DNA of 64,000 bases, from contig LUZT01000006.1 in assembly GCA_001602925.1 (NCBI GenBank), positions 426,504 through 490,503 on the forward strand. The letters run 5' to 3'. A model generated the notes under the pieces. That model had not been told where the DNA came from. It worked only from the letters and a program-made list of their open reading frames with translations, and did no database searches. Source of the stretch: Chlorobiales bacterium Clorobi_01 (GTDB lineage: Bacteria; Bacteroidota; Chlorobiia; Chlorobiales; Chlorobiaceae). Positions 1 to 9,202 of this stretch are shown here, piece by piece. How positions within the stretch are numbered: the stretch's first letter is position 1; each line of letters begins with the position of its first letter. The position numbers and the translations under genes are program-made.

Positions 1-44
1 TGGCTGGGATCTTGTTTCAATTTATCCGGGATGAGGTTTTTTGC

Positions 45-54
45 GGGGGGGGGG
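45..54. repeat. Run of ten G residues
   Basis: An uninterrupted G10 tract, followed after two A's by G4, lies in the first non-coding 131 bases. No coding frame with recognisable product covers it. Homopolymers of this length can slip in replication and are also error-prone in sequencing, so the exact length is uncertain. Confidence 0.6.
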
Positions 55-131
55 AAGGGGAGCGGTTGCTTCAAGGTCACCAAGGGGCCCTGCGATGTTT
101 TGTCGAGACGCCCCTCGGCTCTCTCGATAGC

Positions 132-536
132 TCAATACGTTACTACTTTGGGTAGCGATTTAGCCTGGGTAATCCAGTCCTGCACCTCTGACTCAGGGGG
201 CAATCTTTTTACGAGATTTTTCTCGGCATTGATTTCAGCCATTTTGGCGTGCAGATTGTCCGCTCTTCGCTGGGCCAGTTCGGGTACCGTGTCCACGCCT
301 GAAGCCTCAAGCAGGTCGGCATATTCCTTCCCGATTCCCTTGATGCGGAACAGATCGGCCTGGTTCACAAGCCGGAGAACGAACGCATGGCTCATTCCGG
401 TTTCATCGGCGATAGCTTTTCTCCCAGCCGGAGACGCCCCTTTTTCAAGCAATGCATCAACAGTGGTGATACCCATGCCATGAAGTTTCTCTCCATGGGT
501 TTCGTCAATCCCTTCAAGACCTGCTACTTTTGACAT
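132..536 (-). CDS. DUF4332-like helix-hairpin-helix protein
   Basis: A 134-residue soluble protein. The start at 536 is chosen because an AGGAGG ribosome binding site lies just upstream; a longer frame to 677 lacks one. The sequence contains two helix-hairpin-helix-like stretches: VAGLEGIDETHGEKL near residue 3 and FRIKGIGKEYADLLEASG near residue 62, each followed by a Leu/Ala-rich helix. This is the layout of the DUF4332 family, whose members are thought to bind nucleic acid non-specifically; the actual role is unknown. It ends in a hydrophilic tail with no membrane segment or signal peptide. It stands alone, facing away from the MarR gene. Family assignment is by recalled motif only. Confidence 0.7.
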   Translation of the reverse strand: MSKVAGLEGIDETHGEKLHGMGITTVDALLEKGASPAGRKAIADETGMSHAFVLRLVNQADLFRIKGIGKEYADLLEASGVDTVPELAQRRADNLHAKMAEINAEKNLVKRLPPESEVQDWITQAKSLPKVVTY

Positions 537-987
537 AAGCTCCTCCTTGAAATTAATCAGGTTTTCTTTCCAGATGTCATACCGATACAGCTTGTTCGAT
601 GATCTCATTCGCTCATACATACCGATCGCCGGTTGATGTTCACATGTAGTTATTTCACTCATCTGCGATGAGCTCAAAGGCTTGAACTCTCTACCTGAGC
701 AGCCGCGGTGTGGCGTCAGAGACTATCTTTTCAAGTTTACGCAAGAGCAGGATAATTGACAAAAAATTGGTAAGCAGTGAATTTGATTTCCGGATGATAT
801 TTGACTGACATAAAACGCGTTTTTCCTATCAGTATCCCGGCATCTGGTGTCGGGTTAATTTTCCAGGTTATTGCGCAGGTTTGGAACTTTACCTCACTTT
901 CACTACGTTGTTTTACTGTGTTTCGTATAAGAAATTATTCTGTACGAAAGAATTTAGCCAGTTTTTTTAACCCAGTTTTCCGGGGAT
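537..987. other. Intergenic region, no gene recognised
   Basis: About 450 bases between two divergent genes. Small frames here (for example 801-1016 plus) have no recognisable protein character and no ribosome binding site. The A+T-rich part at 840-980 is the likely promoter region of the marR-ablAB run, but no clear -35/-10 pair stands out. Confidence 0.5.
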
Positions 988-1527
988 ATGCAGACGCAAG
1001 TTGGTTCAAACAGTGATTCAGCCAGTCGTAGTTACGAGGCGCTTCGCCGCATTGCGCGGGCACTCGATGTCCATTCCCGGAAGCTGTACCGGGAGTGCAG
1101 CCTGACCTCGCCCCAGATGCTCTGCCTGAGCACGCTGAAGTGCGAGGGTGCGCAGATTCTTTCCACGCTTGCCGCGCGGCTGCATCTCGGCGTGAGCACC
1201 ACGAACGGCATCATCGACCGCCTCGAAGCCAAGGGACTGGTGCAGAGGAGCCGCTCGCGAGAGGATCAGCGCAAGGTGTTCATCACCATCACGCCAGAGG
1301 GCGAGGAGCTGCTCGACAAGGTGCCTGAGCTGATGCGCGACATCTACGCGCAGGCGTTCGCGCGGCTTTCGCCTGAGGAGCAGCAGGTGTTCGCCTCGAT
1401 GCTTGAACGGCTTGCAGGCTTGCTCGATCCTTCCGGTAACATCCAGCCATATCATGACCTTATCGCTTACGCAGAAACGAATTATGAACCGGATCGACCC
1501 GGAGGCCACGCTGTCGCACTGGAGTGA
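988..1527 (+). CDS. MarR-family transcriptional regulator
   Basis: A 179-residue winged-helix DNA-binding protein. The core runs from about residue 38 ([12 protein letters not shown]) through the recognition helix region ([15 protein letters not shown]) to the wing ([14 protein letters not shown]), the standard MarR layout, with dimerisation helices at both ends. The ATG at 988 sits just behind a GGGGA sequence. The C-terminal 14 residues overlap the start of the lysine aminomutase gene, so the three genes are probably one transcript and this protein probably controls ablAB. In many bacteria MarR proteins sense small ligands; here a link to salt or osmotic stress is an inference from the neighbours only. 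Confidence 0.85.
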   Translation: MQTQVGSNSDSASRSYEALRRIARALDVHSRKLYRECSLTSPQMLCLSTLKCEGAQILSTLAARLHLGVSTTNGIIDRLEAKGLVQRSRSREDQRKVFITITPEGEELLDKVPELMRDIYAQAFARLSPEEQQVFASMLERLAGLLDPSGNIQPYHDLIAYAETNYEPDRPGGHAVALE

Positions 1528-2770
1528 CTGGCGGTGGCAGATGCGCCACAGTATTCGCGACCTCGATACCTTCGAACGGCTTCTCGACATTACGCTCTCC
1601 GGCGAACAGCGCAAGGCGTTCGGCCAGACGGTCGAGAAGTTCCCGATGTCCACCACACCCTACTACCTCTCGCTCATCAATACCGAAGACATGGAGAACG
1701 ATCCTGTCTTTCTTCAGAGCGTCCCTTCGCCGCTCGAACTCAAGATCATGAAAGGCGATATGGCCGATCCGCTGCACGAGGACGAGGACAGCCCCGCGCC
1801 GTGCGTGACGCACCGCTATCCCGACCGGGTGCTGCTCCTGGTGAGTAACACCTGCCCGATGTACTGCCGCCACTGCACTCGCAAGCGCAAGGTGGGCGAC
1901 GAGGATACGATCCCGACGCGCACGGCGGTCAGGGCGGGCATCGACTACATTCGCCGGACGCCACAGGTGCGCGATGTGCTTCTGAGCGGTGGCGACCCGT
2001 TCCTCTTGCCGGACGACTACCTCGACTGGATTCTTGGTGAACTGCGCTCCATCGACCATGTCGAGATCATCCGGATCGGTACCCGCACGCCGGTGGTGCT
2101 GCCGCAGCGCATCACGCCGGAGCTGGTCTCGATCATCCGCAAGCACCAGCCGGTGTGGGTCAACACGCACTTCAACCATCCGCGCGAACTGACCCAGTCG
2201 GCGCGCAACGCCCTCGGTCGCCTCGCGGACAGCGGCGTGCCGCTCGGCAACCAGACGGTGCTGCTTTCGGGCATCAACGACTGCCCGCGCATCATGAAGG
2301 CACTGGTGCACAAGCTGGTGGCCAATCGTGTCCGTCCGTACTATCTTTATCAGTGCGATCTCTCAGAAGGGCTGTCGCATTTCCGCACGCCGGTGGGCAA
2401 GGGAATCGAGATTCTCGAAAGCCTCATCGGTCACACCAGCGGCTTCTGCGTGCCGACCTACGTCATCGACGCGCCGGGCGGCGGCGGCAAGATTCCGGTG
2501 ATGCCGAACTACCTCATTTCGTGGTCAACCAACAAGGTGGTGCTGCGCAACTACGAGGGGGTCATCACCACCTACAAGGAGCCTGACTCCTACGAACCGA
2601 CTTTCTGCGACCGCAACTGTGCGGGATGCGATTTGCAGCTCAATCTCGACGATGCCGACAAGTCGCAGGCCATCGGCGTGGAGCAGTTGCTTGCCGACCA
2701 CGACCAGACCATTTCGCTCATTCCGGCCTCGAACGCGCGGCACAAGCGGCGGAAGGGGGTGAACTCATGA
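1484..2770 (+). CDS. ablA: Lysine 2,3-aminomutase (radical SAM)
   Basis: Converts L-lysine to beta-lysine using S-adenosylmethionine, a [4Fe-4S] cluster and PLP. The 428-residue protein carries the radical-SAM cysteine motif CPMYCRHC (C124, C128, C131), the glycine-rich SAM region [10 protein letters not shown], the PLP-binding APGGGGKIP segment and a C-terminal cysteine cluster (FCDRNCAGC), as in the KamA/AblA family. The start at 1484 ([16 protein letters not shown]) gives the usual family N-terminus; in-frame ATGs at 1454 and 1403 are possible but lie inside marR. It overlaps ablB by an ATGA junction. With the downstream acetyltransferase it should make the compatible solute N-epsilon-acetyl-beta-lysine, reported in methanogens and in green sulfur bacteria. 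Confidence 0.93.
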   Translation: MNRIDPEATLSHWSDWRWQMRHSIRDLDTFERLLDITLSGEQRKAFGQTVEKFPMSTTPYYLSLINTEDMENDPVFLQSVPSPLELKIMKGDMADPLHEDEDSPAPCVTHRYPDRVLLLVSNTCPMYCRHCTRKRKVGDEDTIPTRTAVRAGIDYIRRTPQVRDVLLSGGDPFLLPDDYLDWILGELRSIDHVEIIRIGTRTPVVLPQRITPELVSIIRKHQPVWVNTHFNHPRELTQSARNALGRLADSGVPLGNQTVLLSGINDCPRIMKALVHKLVANRVRPYYLYQCDLSEGLSHFRTPVGKGIEILESLIGHTSGFCVPTYVIDAPGGGGKIPVMPNYLISWSTNKVVLRNYEGVITTYKEPDSYEPTFCDRNCAGCDLQLNLDDADKSQAIGVEQLLADHDQTISLIPASNARHKRRKGVNS

Positions 2771-3609
2771 CCTCCACACCCGACACTATCGAAACCCGTT
2801 TCGGCGCGCTCGTGCAGCACGGGCCGCTCAGTCGCCGAGTCTATCTCATGAAGATCGGCGAGGCCGATCCGAAGATGTTGCCAGGCCAGCTCGAGCTGCT
2901 CGCCCGCGAAAGGGGTTACACCAAGATTTTTGCCAAGTTGCCGAAAGGCCCGGAAAGGGAGTTTGTCGCGAATGGCTACCGGGTCGAAGCGTCGGTGCCG
3001 GGATTTTACAAGGGTGACACGGAGGTGCTTTTTCTGGCGCGATACCTTGATCCGGCCCGCGCCGCATCGCCGGATGCCGCCGAGATCGCCCGCATTGCCG
3101 AGCTTGCGTCCGGCAAGCCAGCCTCCGCGCCGCCGCCGCTTCCGGCGGAGTTCACGCTTCGCGTCTGCACGCGTGACGACGTCGAGGCGATGGCCGGAAT
3201 CTATCGCGAAGTGTTTTCCACCTATCCCTTCCCGATCCACGATCCCGTCTGGCTGCTCGAAACGATGCAGAGCCATATCGACTACTTCGGCGTCGAGTAC
3301 GAAGGTCGTCTCGTCGCGCTGGCTTCCTCGGAGAAGGACCTCGACGGCCTGAACGTCGAAATGACCGATTTCGCGACGTTGCCCGACTTCCGTGGCCGCA
3401 ACCTCGCCCTGCACCTTCTCGCCGCGATGGAAGCTGCGATGCGCCGCAAAAGGATGCGCACCGCCTGCACCATCGCCCGCGCGATGTCACCCGGCATGAA
3501 CATCACCTTCGCCAAAGCAGGGTACACCTTCAGCGGTACGCTCGTGAACAACACCAACATTTCAGGCGGTATCGAAAGCATGAACGTCTGGCACAAGCGT
3601 CTGGGGTGA
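2767..3609 (+). CDS. ablB: Putative beta-lysine N-acetyltransferase
   Basis: A 280-residue GNAT-type protein expected to transfer acetyl from acetyl-CoA to the epsilon amino group of beta-lysine, giving the osmolyte N-epsilon-acetyl-beta-lysine. The N-terminal half (residues 1-100) resembles the AblB-specific domain; the C-terminal half (about 130-280) is the acetyltransferase fold with the acetyl-CoA-binding stretch [11 protein letters not shown] and the late [10 protein letters not shown] segment. The ATG lies in an ATGA overlap with the ablA stop, so the two are translationally coupled. The name rests on family resemblance and on the ablA neighbour. Confidence 0.88.
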   Translation: MTSTPDTIETRFGALVQHGPLSRRVYLMKIGEADPKMLPGQLELLARERGYTKIFAKLPKGPEREFVANGYRVEASVPGFYKGDTEVLFLARYLDPARAASPDAAEIARIAELASGKPASAPPPLPAEFTLRVCTRDDVEAMAGIYREVFSTYPFPIHDPVWLLETMQSHIDYFGVEYEGRLVALASSEKDLDGLNVEMTDFATLPDFRGRNLALHLLAAMEAAMRRKRMRTACTIARAMSPGMNITFAKAGYTFSGTLVNNTNISGGIESMNVWHKRLG

Positions 3610-3874
3610 AAGCCGGTCTGTTCAGCGTTGCTGATTTTGTACCGTTCTGATTCGAACCGGAATGGCTGGCGTATCGTGCAAAGATTCCTGATGTTGTCTA
3701 ATCCTGGGTGACAAATTCCAGAGCCTTGACCGGAAGTCAGCGTTGCCAACTCATATCCTGAATCGAACATAAGCTTGTTGTATTCCGGTTACGGCTGTTT
3801 TTTTAGCCGACTATCACGTATGTTTCCATTACGACAAATTGTGAAGTACTGAAAACGAAACTATCCGTAGTAGC

Positions 3875-4261
3875 ATGAAAAGCTTTATAGCCGCCATTCG
3901 TAACGGAGAAACGGGATTTGCCGTTCACAACTCCGTGTTTCTTCCTTTTCACTGCGAAATAATCAGAATCTGGATCGGCAAGGAGATGTCGCTTCTTTCG
4001 GTGCCTGACGAGATCACCGATCTTGGTGATGCCGACGTCATTTTCATCAGGGAGGGGGAGTCCTATACCAATCTTGTGTTCAGGAAATGGGGCGATCTGT
4101 CGAGGGAACTCGGCAATCACAAGGGGCACATCATCCTTCGCGCAGCCGAGAAGGGTGATGATATCTTCAAAAGCGAAAACCTCCATTACATAAAAATCGG
4201 TTTTCATGACCATCGAAAGGAGCTCTCTTTCGAGATTATCAACAATCCGTTCGATTTGTAG
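3875..4261 (+). CDS. Hypothetical protein, 128 aa
   Basis: I do not recognise this protein. It is soluble, without signal peptide, membrane helix or cysteine motif, and has alternating hydrophobic strands (LPFHCEIIRIWIGKEMSL, DADVIFIREGES) that suggest an alpha/beta or all-beta fold. No good ribosome binding site precedes the ATG. It stands alone between ablB and the DUF389 gene, 266 and 95 bases from its neighbours. Codon use looks like that of the neighbours, so the frame is probably real. Confidence 0.6.
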   Translation: MKSFIAAIRNGETGFAVHNSVFLPFHCEIIRIWIGKEMSLLSVPDEITDLGDADVIFIREGESYTNLVFRKWGDLSRELGNHKGHIILRAAEKGDDIFKSENLHYIKIGFHDHRKELSFEIINNPFDL

Positions 4262-4355
4262 GAGGCTTCACGGAAGCTTTCCGGCGCTTTCCCTGGTTTG
4301 TTTTGATTTCGGGATGCCGTGCCAGCCGCCGGTTTGATCAACTATCCTGTTAGCC

Positions 4356-5681
4356 ATGCTTAAATCTTTGCTGCGTATTCTCAGCCTGCGTCAGGATGCG
4401 GAGGCATTCGATGCCGTCCACAACGCGGTCGAGGCCGATATCATGTTCAGCGGGGCGCGCATCTGGGCGCTGATTTCTGCCATTATCCTCGCCTCGGTCG
4501 GCCTCAACATGAACTCCAACGCGGTTATCATTGGCGCCATGCTGATTTCGCCGCTCATGGGCCCGATCAACGGCATGGGCTACAGCATCGCGACCTATGA
4601 TTTTCCGTTGCTCCGGAAGTCTTTCAAGAACTTCTCTTTTGCGGTGATTTCGAGTCTGGTCGCCTCGACCCTCTATTTTGCCATCACTCCGGTAGCCAGC
4701 GCCCATTCCGAGCTGCTGGCTCGTACGAGTCCCACTATCTATGACGTGCTGATCGCGCTGTTTGGCGGCTTGGCCGGGGCGATCTCCCTGACCACGAAAC
4801 TCAAAGGCAATGTAGTGCCGGGCGTAGCTATCGCCACTGCGCTTATGCCTCCGCTCTGCACAGCGGGCTATGGTCTGGCGACCGGCCACTTCACCTTCTT
4901 TTTTGGTGCGCTCTACCTTTTTACAATCAATAGCGTTTTCATCGGACTTGCCAATGTCGGTTTCGCGCGGGTGATGCGGATTCCGCTACGAAGCTCTCTT
5001 CCCGAAGAGAAAAGAACCGGTATCAACCGTATCATCACGGCGGTCATTCTGGTTACGCTGATCCCGAGCGTCTATTTCGGCTATGTGCTTGTCAAGAAGG
5101 AGCATTTTATTGAAACCGCCACAAGGTTTGTTCAAACGGTCAGCCTTTTCAAAGGGGATTTTCTGCTTCGCTATGACATCGATGGCGATAGCCGCACGAT
5201 TTCAATGATTTACGCCGGCGAACCGCTGACCAGTGACGACAAGGTGGAATTGGGCAGGCGAGCGGAAAAATTCGGTCTCGAACAGGTAACCCTGAAGTTC
5301 GAGCAGGGCTTGGTAATCAGTAAAGATCAGGAGTTTCAGGATAAACTGAGCCAAATGGCGGAGACGGATCGTCAGAAAATTGAAATCGCTCGTCTCAATG
5401 CGGCGTTGCAAGCCAACAAAAGGCAGCAAGACAGTCTCCGTCAGGTCAAATACACCGGCCTGAAACTTCTCAATGAACTCAAGCCGTTGTTTCCGCAGAT
5501 TACGAGCTGCCTTTACGCCGAGCCCTATCTTTTTTCAGACAGCACAGGCAAGAAACCTCTGCACAGAAGTTACGTTCTCCTTTCAGCGGCAAAACCCATC
5601 AGCCGGGTTGACCGCACGAAAATGGAGAACTGGCTCAAGGCCCGGTTGCAGAACGACAGCCTGCGGGTGGTGTTTGAGTGA
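4356..5681 (+). CDS. DUF389 (TIGR00341-like) membrane protein
   Basis: A 441-residue inner-membrane protein. The first third carries the DUF389 core: a cytoplasmic start, then several membrane helices beginning at about residue 35 (ALISAIILASVGL) with the conserved NSNAVIIGAMLISPLMGPI stretch, and LALFGGLAG-like and VAIATALMPPL motifs further on. Six or so helices are visible up to about residue 240. The last 200 residues are soluble and partly coiled-coil (LSQMAETDRQKIEIARL), which is an addition to the core domain. The function of the family is not known; a transport role has been suggested. The gene is monocistronic by spacing. Confidence 0.85.
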   Translation: MLKSLLRILSLRQDAEAFDAVHNAVEADIMFSGARIWALISAIILASVGLNMNSNAVIIGAMLISPLMGPINGMGYSIATYDFPLLRKSFKNFSFAVISSLVASTLYFAITPVASAHSELLARTSPTIYDVLIALFGGLAGAISLTTKLKGNVVPGVAIATALMPPLCTAGYGLATGHFTFFFGALYLFTINSVFIGLANVGFARVMRIPLRSSLPEEKRTGINRIITAVILVTLIPSVYFGYVLVKKEHFIETATRFVQTVSLFKGDFLLRYDIDGDSRTISMIYAGEPLTSDDKVELGRRAEKFGLEQVTLKFEQGLVISKDQEFQDKLSQMAETDRQKIEIARLNAALQANKRQQDSLRQVKYTGLKLLNELKPLFPQITSCLYAEPYLFSDSTGKKPLHRSYVLLSAAKPISRVDRTKMENWLKARLQNDSLRVVFE

Positions 5682-5978
5682 ATGTCAGCGCTTGATGGCC
5701 GCCTGGCGCTTTTCATCCGCGCTGTTTTCTTGATCGATGGAACTGTGGGGAGGATTAACCGCGCTATTCTTTCTTCTCTTGTCATGGCTTTTTTAAGAAG
5801 AATTTTAACAATAGTTAATATGTGCTTAAGATTTGTCGGCTATTATTTGAATAGAGCAGTTGACGTCAGGATGGCCGGCTGAAGCGGATGGTGGAAACGC
5901 TGGCCTGTTTTTTACCTGGAGCCACTGTTTGATTACGTATGAAAATCATCAAATCATCCTTTTTAGAGGAGCACGTTC

Positions 5979-6506
5979 ATGAAAACCATCGGTTATTCGT
6001 TAATTCGCCGACTCTCCAGCACTCTGATCCCCACGGCTCTTTTTGTTGCATTGATTACACCAGTCACGCCAAGCCTGCTTCATGCAGCTGATGCTTCGTC
6101 GGGAAAGAGCGCTCCGGCATCGTTGAGGCCAGGTGATCTTTATGGCGGTGGTAAAGTGGTCTATCTTTTGAAGCCCGGAGAGTCGGGGTATGTCGCCGGA
6201 CAGACGCACGGGCTGGTCGCCTCCGCGGCTGACATCGGAAACGGCTCGTCATGGGCGACGGCTGTCAAGCTTTGCAAAGAGTACCGCGAAGGCGGGTTCA
6301 GTGACTGGCGTCTTCCTGACAAGGCGGAGCTGAACAGGCTGTACCAGAACAAGGCACTCATCGGCGGGTTCAGGGGGGTACACTATTACTGGAGCGCGAC
6401 TGAAAGCGATAAAAACGATGCCTGGGATCAGAGCTTCCGTACTGGAGTCAGTAATCTGGGTTATAAGTTCGACAGCAACTATGTCCGCGCCGTTCGATCA
6501 TTCTGA
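5979..6506 (+). CDS. Secreted DUF1566 (Lcl C-terminal-like) protein
   Basis: A 175-residue exported protein. Residues 1-36 form a signal peptide with an ALFVALITPV core and a likely cleavage after LLHAADA. The mature part has the DUF1566 signature: a GYVAGQTHGLVAS start, WATAVKLCKEYREGGFSDWRLPDKAEL in the middle and a C-terminal YYWSATESD...VRAVRSF stretch. These are the features of the Lcl domain, a surface-associated fold found in adhesins and in many uncharacterised secreted proteins. A strong AGAGGAG ribosome binding site precedes the ATG. No partner gene is adjacent. Role unknown; cell-surface location is likely. Confidence 0.8.
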   Translation: MKTIGYSLIRRLSSTLIPTALFVALITPVTPSLLHAADASSGKSAPASLRPGDLYGGGKVVYLLKPGESGYVAGQTHGLVASAADIGNGSSWATAVKLCKEYREGGFSDWRLPDKAELNRLYQNKALIGGFRGVHYYWSATESDKNDAWDQSFRTGVSNLGYKFDSNYVRAVRSF

Positions 6507-6980
6507 TCGAGAGTAATCCGGGCTGCTGGCCTTCATGGCGGTAAGGCTCCATTGACCGCCTGGGGTCAGTTGCTCTTTTTCCCCTGCGTGATTGCTGTTC
6601 CCGGAGCTGTTCCGGATTGTTTCCATTTACTGAAGCCGGATTGCGAAGCTGGCGGTTTCAGGAGTTCAGTCAATTCAGGTTTTATGATCTATTTGAATAG
6701 CGTGTTACCTGCTGCATTAACCTGTTTCGCCGAAGGGCTTCGATTCGAGTTTCATGAACATTCCAGGTTATTGATAGTTATCGAATATCAGGAAAGGATA
6801 TGAATACATCATTTATTTTGTCATTTCATTCATTTGCGGTATACCGTAGCTTTCTGACTTTTCACGCCATGGCTCTTCGCAATGAAAAAAACAGAAACTG
6901 CCGAGACCTCTCCTGGGGTCTCATGGAGAGTTCGGCAGCAGAATGGCGTGACAGTACAATCATCGTAAATCATTAATTGT
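6507..6980. other. Intergenic region with one strong stem-loop
   Basis: About 470 bases. A frame at 6552-6803 plus has no recognisable features and is probably chance. The notable content is the long stem-loop at 6898-6938 just upstream of the response regulator gene, listed separately. Confidence 0.55.
6898..6938. promoter_or_regulatory. Stem-loop upstream of two-component operon
   Basis: CTGCCGA at 6898-6904 pairs with TCGGCAG at 6932-6938, and CTCTCC at 6908-6913 pairs with GGAGAG at 6925-6930 around an 11-base loop, leaving small internal bulges. It ends 42 bases before the regulator ATG. No T-run follows, so it is not a typical terminator for the plus strand. It could be a leader structure or an operator; the sequence alone does not decide. 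Confidence 0.55.
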
Positions 6981-7664
6981 ATGAGACTTCTCGTTATCGA
7001 AGATGAGGCTGGCATTGCCCGTTTTCTGAAGGAAGGTCTCGAAGAAGAGTGCTTTGCCGTTGATGTGGCCAGCGACGGTAAAACCGGACTCGCTCTCGCC
7101 CTGACCAATGAGTATGATCTGATCATGGTGGACTGGATGATTCCTGCTATCAGCGGTATCGAGGTCTGTCGTCAGGTTCGAAAGTCGGGCAGCGAGGTGC
7201 CTATTCTGTTTCTGACAGCAAGGGATGCCGTTGAAGATGTCGTATTTGGTCTCGATTCGGGCGCTGACGACTATATCAAAAAGCCATTCGAATTCGAGGA
7301 ACTGCTTGCGCGCATCAGGGTTCAGCTGAGAAGCAGTAAACAGGAGGAAGGAGCCATTGGCGTTGGTGCTCTCACGATCAGCACCGTTACCCATCAGGTT
7401 TTCTGCGGCTCCGTGGAGATTATGCTTACGCCGAAAGAGTTTGCCTTGCTCGAATACCTTGTTCGCAACAAGGAACGCGCATGTTCGAGAAGCAGGATTA
7501 TCGAACATGTCTGGGATATGAATTTTTATTCCGATACCGCAGTGATCGATGTGTACATCAACTTTCTGCGCAAGAAGCTGGAACAGGCCGGTTGTCGCAA
7601 TGTGATTCATACGATCAGGGGCGTGGGGTATATCGTTCGTGAACCACAGATCGACCAGAAATGA
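6981..7664 (+). CDS. OmpR/PhoB-type response regulator
   Basis: A 227-residue DNA-binding regulator. The receiver domain has the acidic pair D8-E9, the phospho-acceptor D51 (LIMVDWMIP), T79 (FLTARDA) and K101 (YIKKPFEF). The winged-helix output domain follows from about residue 128, with LTPKEFALLEYL and the recognition region IDVYINFLRKKLE, then IHTIRGVGYIV at the end. Its stop overlaps the kinase start in an ATGA junction, so it is paired with that kinase. The two further downstream genes, a cytochrome b-like protein and a 14-heme cytochrome, are the likely targets or partners; this is inferred from gene order. No clear ribosome binding site is seen before the ATG. Confidence 0.93.
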   Translation: MRLLVIEDEAGIARFLKEGLEEECFAVDVASDGKTGLALALTNEYDLIMVDWMIPAISGIEVCRQVRKSGSEVPILFLTARDAVEDVVFGLDSGADDYIKKPFEFEELLARIRVQLRSSKQEEGAIGVGALTISTVTHQVFCGSVEIMLTPKEFALLEYLVRNKERACSRSRIIEHVWDMNFYSDTAVIDVYINFLRKKLEQAGCRNVIHTIRGVGYIVREPQIDQK

Positions 7665-9136
7665 CAAGCCGGCAAAGCAGCAGCACTGGTTTAAGGCTTG
7701 CTCCATCGGGGTTGAGGCTTCCGCCCATAAGCCTGCGCACCCGTATTGCGTTTTATTATACCTTCATGACCGCATTGCTGATGGCGGCCGTCTTTGCCGC
7801 TATCCTTTTTTCCATCGACAAGATCGTTTACCTGCACTTTGACGAAGAGTTGAGGCATGAGGTCGAAGAGGCGCTGGAAGAGGCGCGGATGAATGAGCGG
7901 ATATTGAATGGTCTTGATGGCTTTCGCGATCTTGGGCGTACTGTGGCCGAGTATCGGGAGCTTGAAGAGATTGCCAACCAGCGGGATGTTCATGCCCAGT
8001 TCATTCAGCTTGTCGATTCGGAAGGGCGTGTTCTCAGTAAATCGTTCAACCTTGCCGGTAACAGCCTGTCGTTCAATGCCGCATCTTCCGGGGTGCGCTA
8101 TTTCGACAGCACGGTCGGCGGCGTCATGGTGCGGCAGGTGCAAGTGCCTCTTGTCAGTCAAATGGGGGATGTGCAAGCCTATCTCATTATTGGCATTCCC
8201 ACCCGGAGCACCATGCGAGTCCTCCAGGATCTGAGAAACATCCTGCTCTGGTCATTGCCGGCCATCATTCTGCTGCTGTTCATTCTTGCCCGTGCTCTTG
8301 CGGGGAGCAGCATTCGGCCAGTCGGCGAGGTGATCGCCACTGCCGAGTCGATGACCCAGGCCAATCTTCACCAGAGGATTCCCCTGCCGGAGAAACATGA
8401 TGAATTGTACCGCCTGTCGGTCACCATCAATGCCCTGCTCAGCCGTCTGGAGGATGCATTCGCGCGGGAGAAGCATTTCACTTCGGATGCCGCGCATGAG
8501 CTCAAGACCCCGATCGCTGTTGTCAAGGGGACTCTCGATGTGCTGGTGCGCAAGCCGCGGCCGGTTGCCCAGTACGAGGAAAAAATCCATTATTGCCTCG
8601 ATGAGTTGAACCGCATGGCCCGTCTGATCGACCAGTTGTTTATGCTGGCCCGGTATGAACAGAAATCTGTGAAGCCACAGATCGTCCCGATTGAGTTCTC
8701 AACGGTTCTTGAGCCGGTCATATCGCGGCTGGAGCATCTGGCAGGGGATAAACAGCTCTCCTTCGTCAGGCAGAACATTGAGCAGAGCATGGTTTCAGCC
8801 GATCCGGCCATGCTCGAAATGATTCTCGAAAATATTCTTTCGAATGCGATCAAATTTTCCCCGGCAGGTTCTTCCATCGACATTGAGGTTACTCGCAGTC
8901 CCGGTCAGGTGATATGCACGATTACCGACCATGGCATCGGCATACCTGAGGAGCATGTTCAGTATGTGTTTGACCGTTTTTACCGTGTTGACGAATCGAG
9001 AAGCTCAGGCACCGGAGGATTCGGGCTTGGTCTTTCGATTGTCAGAAGGCTTGCTGATCTTCAAAATATTGCCGTTTCATTGAGCAGTCGGGAACATGCA
9101 GGAACGGCCTTCCGGCTTGTGTTTCAGGCGATCTGA
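7661..9136 (+). CDS. HAMP-domain sensor histidine kinase
   Basis: A 491-residue membrane kinase that should phosphorylate the regulator encoded immediately upstream. Membrane helix 1 spans about residues 28-52, a periplasmic sensing region of about 135 residues follows, and helix 2 spans about 192-212. A HAMP linker follows (SSIRPVGEVIATAE). The phospho-acceptor is H279 in HELKTPIA. The ATP-binding domain has an N-box (NAIKFSPAG), G1 box (DHGIGIPEE), F-box (FDRFYRVD) and G2 box (GGFGLGLSIV). The periplasmic domain shows no recognised ligand fold and no heme motif, so the signal is unknown. Translational coupling (ATGA) ties it to the regulator. Confidence 0.93.
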   Translation: MTSRQSSSTGLRLAPSGLRLPPISLRTRIAFYYTFMTALLMAAVFAAILFSIDKIVYLHFDEELRHEVEEALEEARMNERILNGLDGFRDLGRTVAEYRELEEIANQRDVHAQFIQLVDSEGRVLSKSFNLAGNSLSFNAASSGVRYFDSTVGGVMVRQVQVPLVSQMGDVQAYLIIGIPTRSTMRVLQDLRNILLWSLPAIILLLFILARALAGSSIRPVGEVIATAESMTQANLHQRIPLPEKHDELYRLSVTINALLSRLEDAFAREKHFTSDAAHELKTPIAVVKGTLDVLVRKPRPVAQYEEKIHYCLDELNRMARLIDQLFMLARYEQKSVKPQIVPIEFSTVLEPVISRLEHLAGDKQLSFVRQNIEQSMVSADPAMLEMILENILSNAIKFSPAGSSIDIEVTRSPGQVICTITDHGIGIPEEHVQYVFDRFYRVDESRSSGTGGFGLGLSIVRRLADLQNIAVSLSSREHAGTAFRLVFQAI

Positions 9137-9202
9137 TTTTTTCAGGGAATTTTAAGGTCGTCTTCAGCTTCTTTTTAGTTTGGTTGTATATCTTTTTTCT
9201 GA

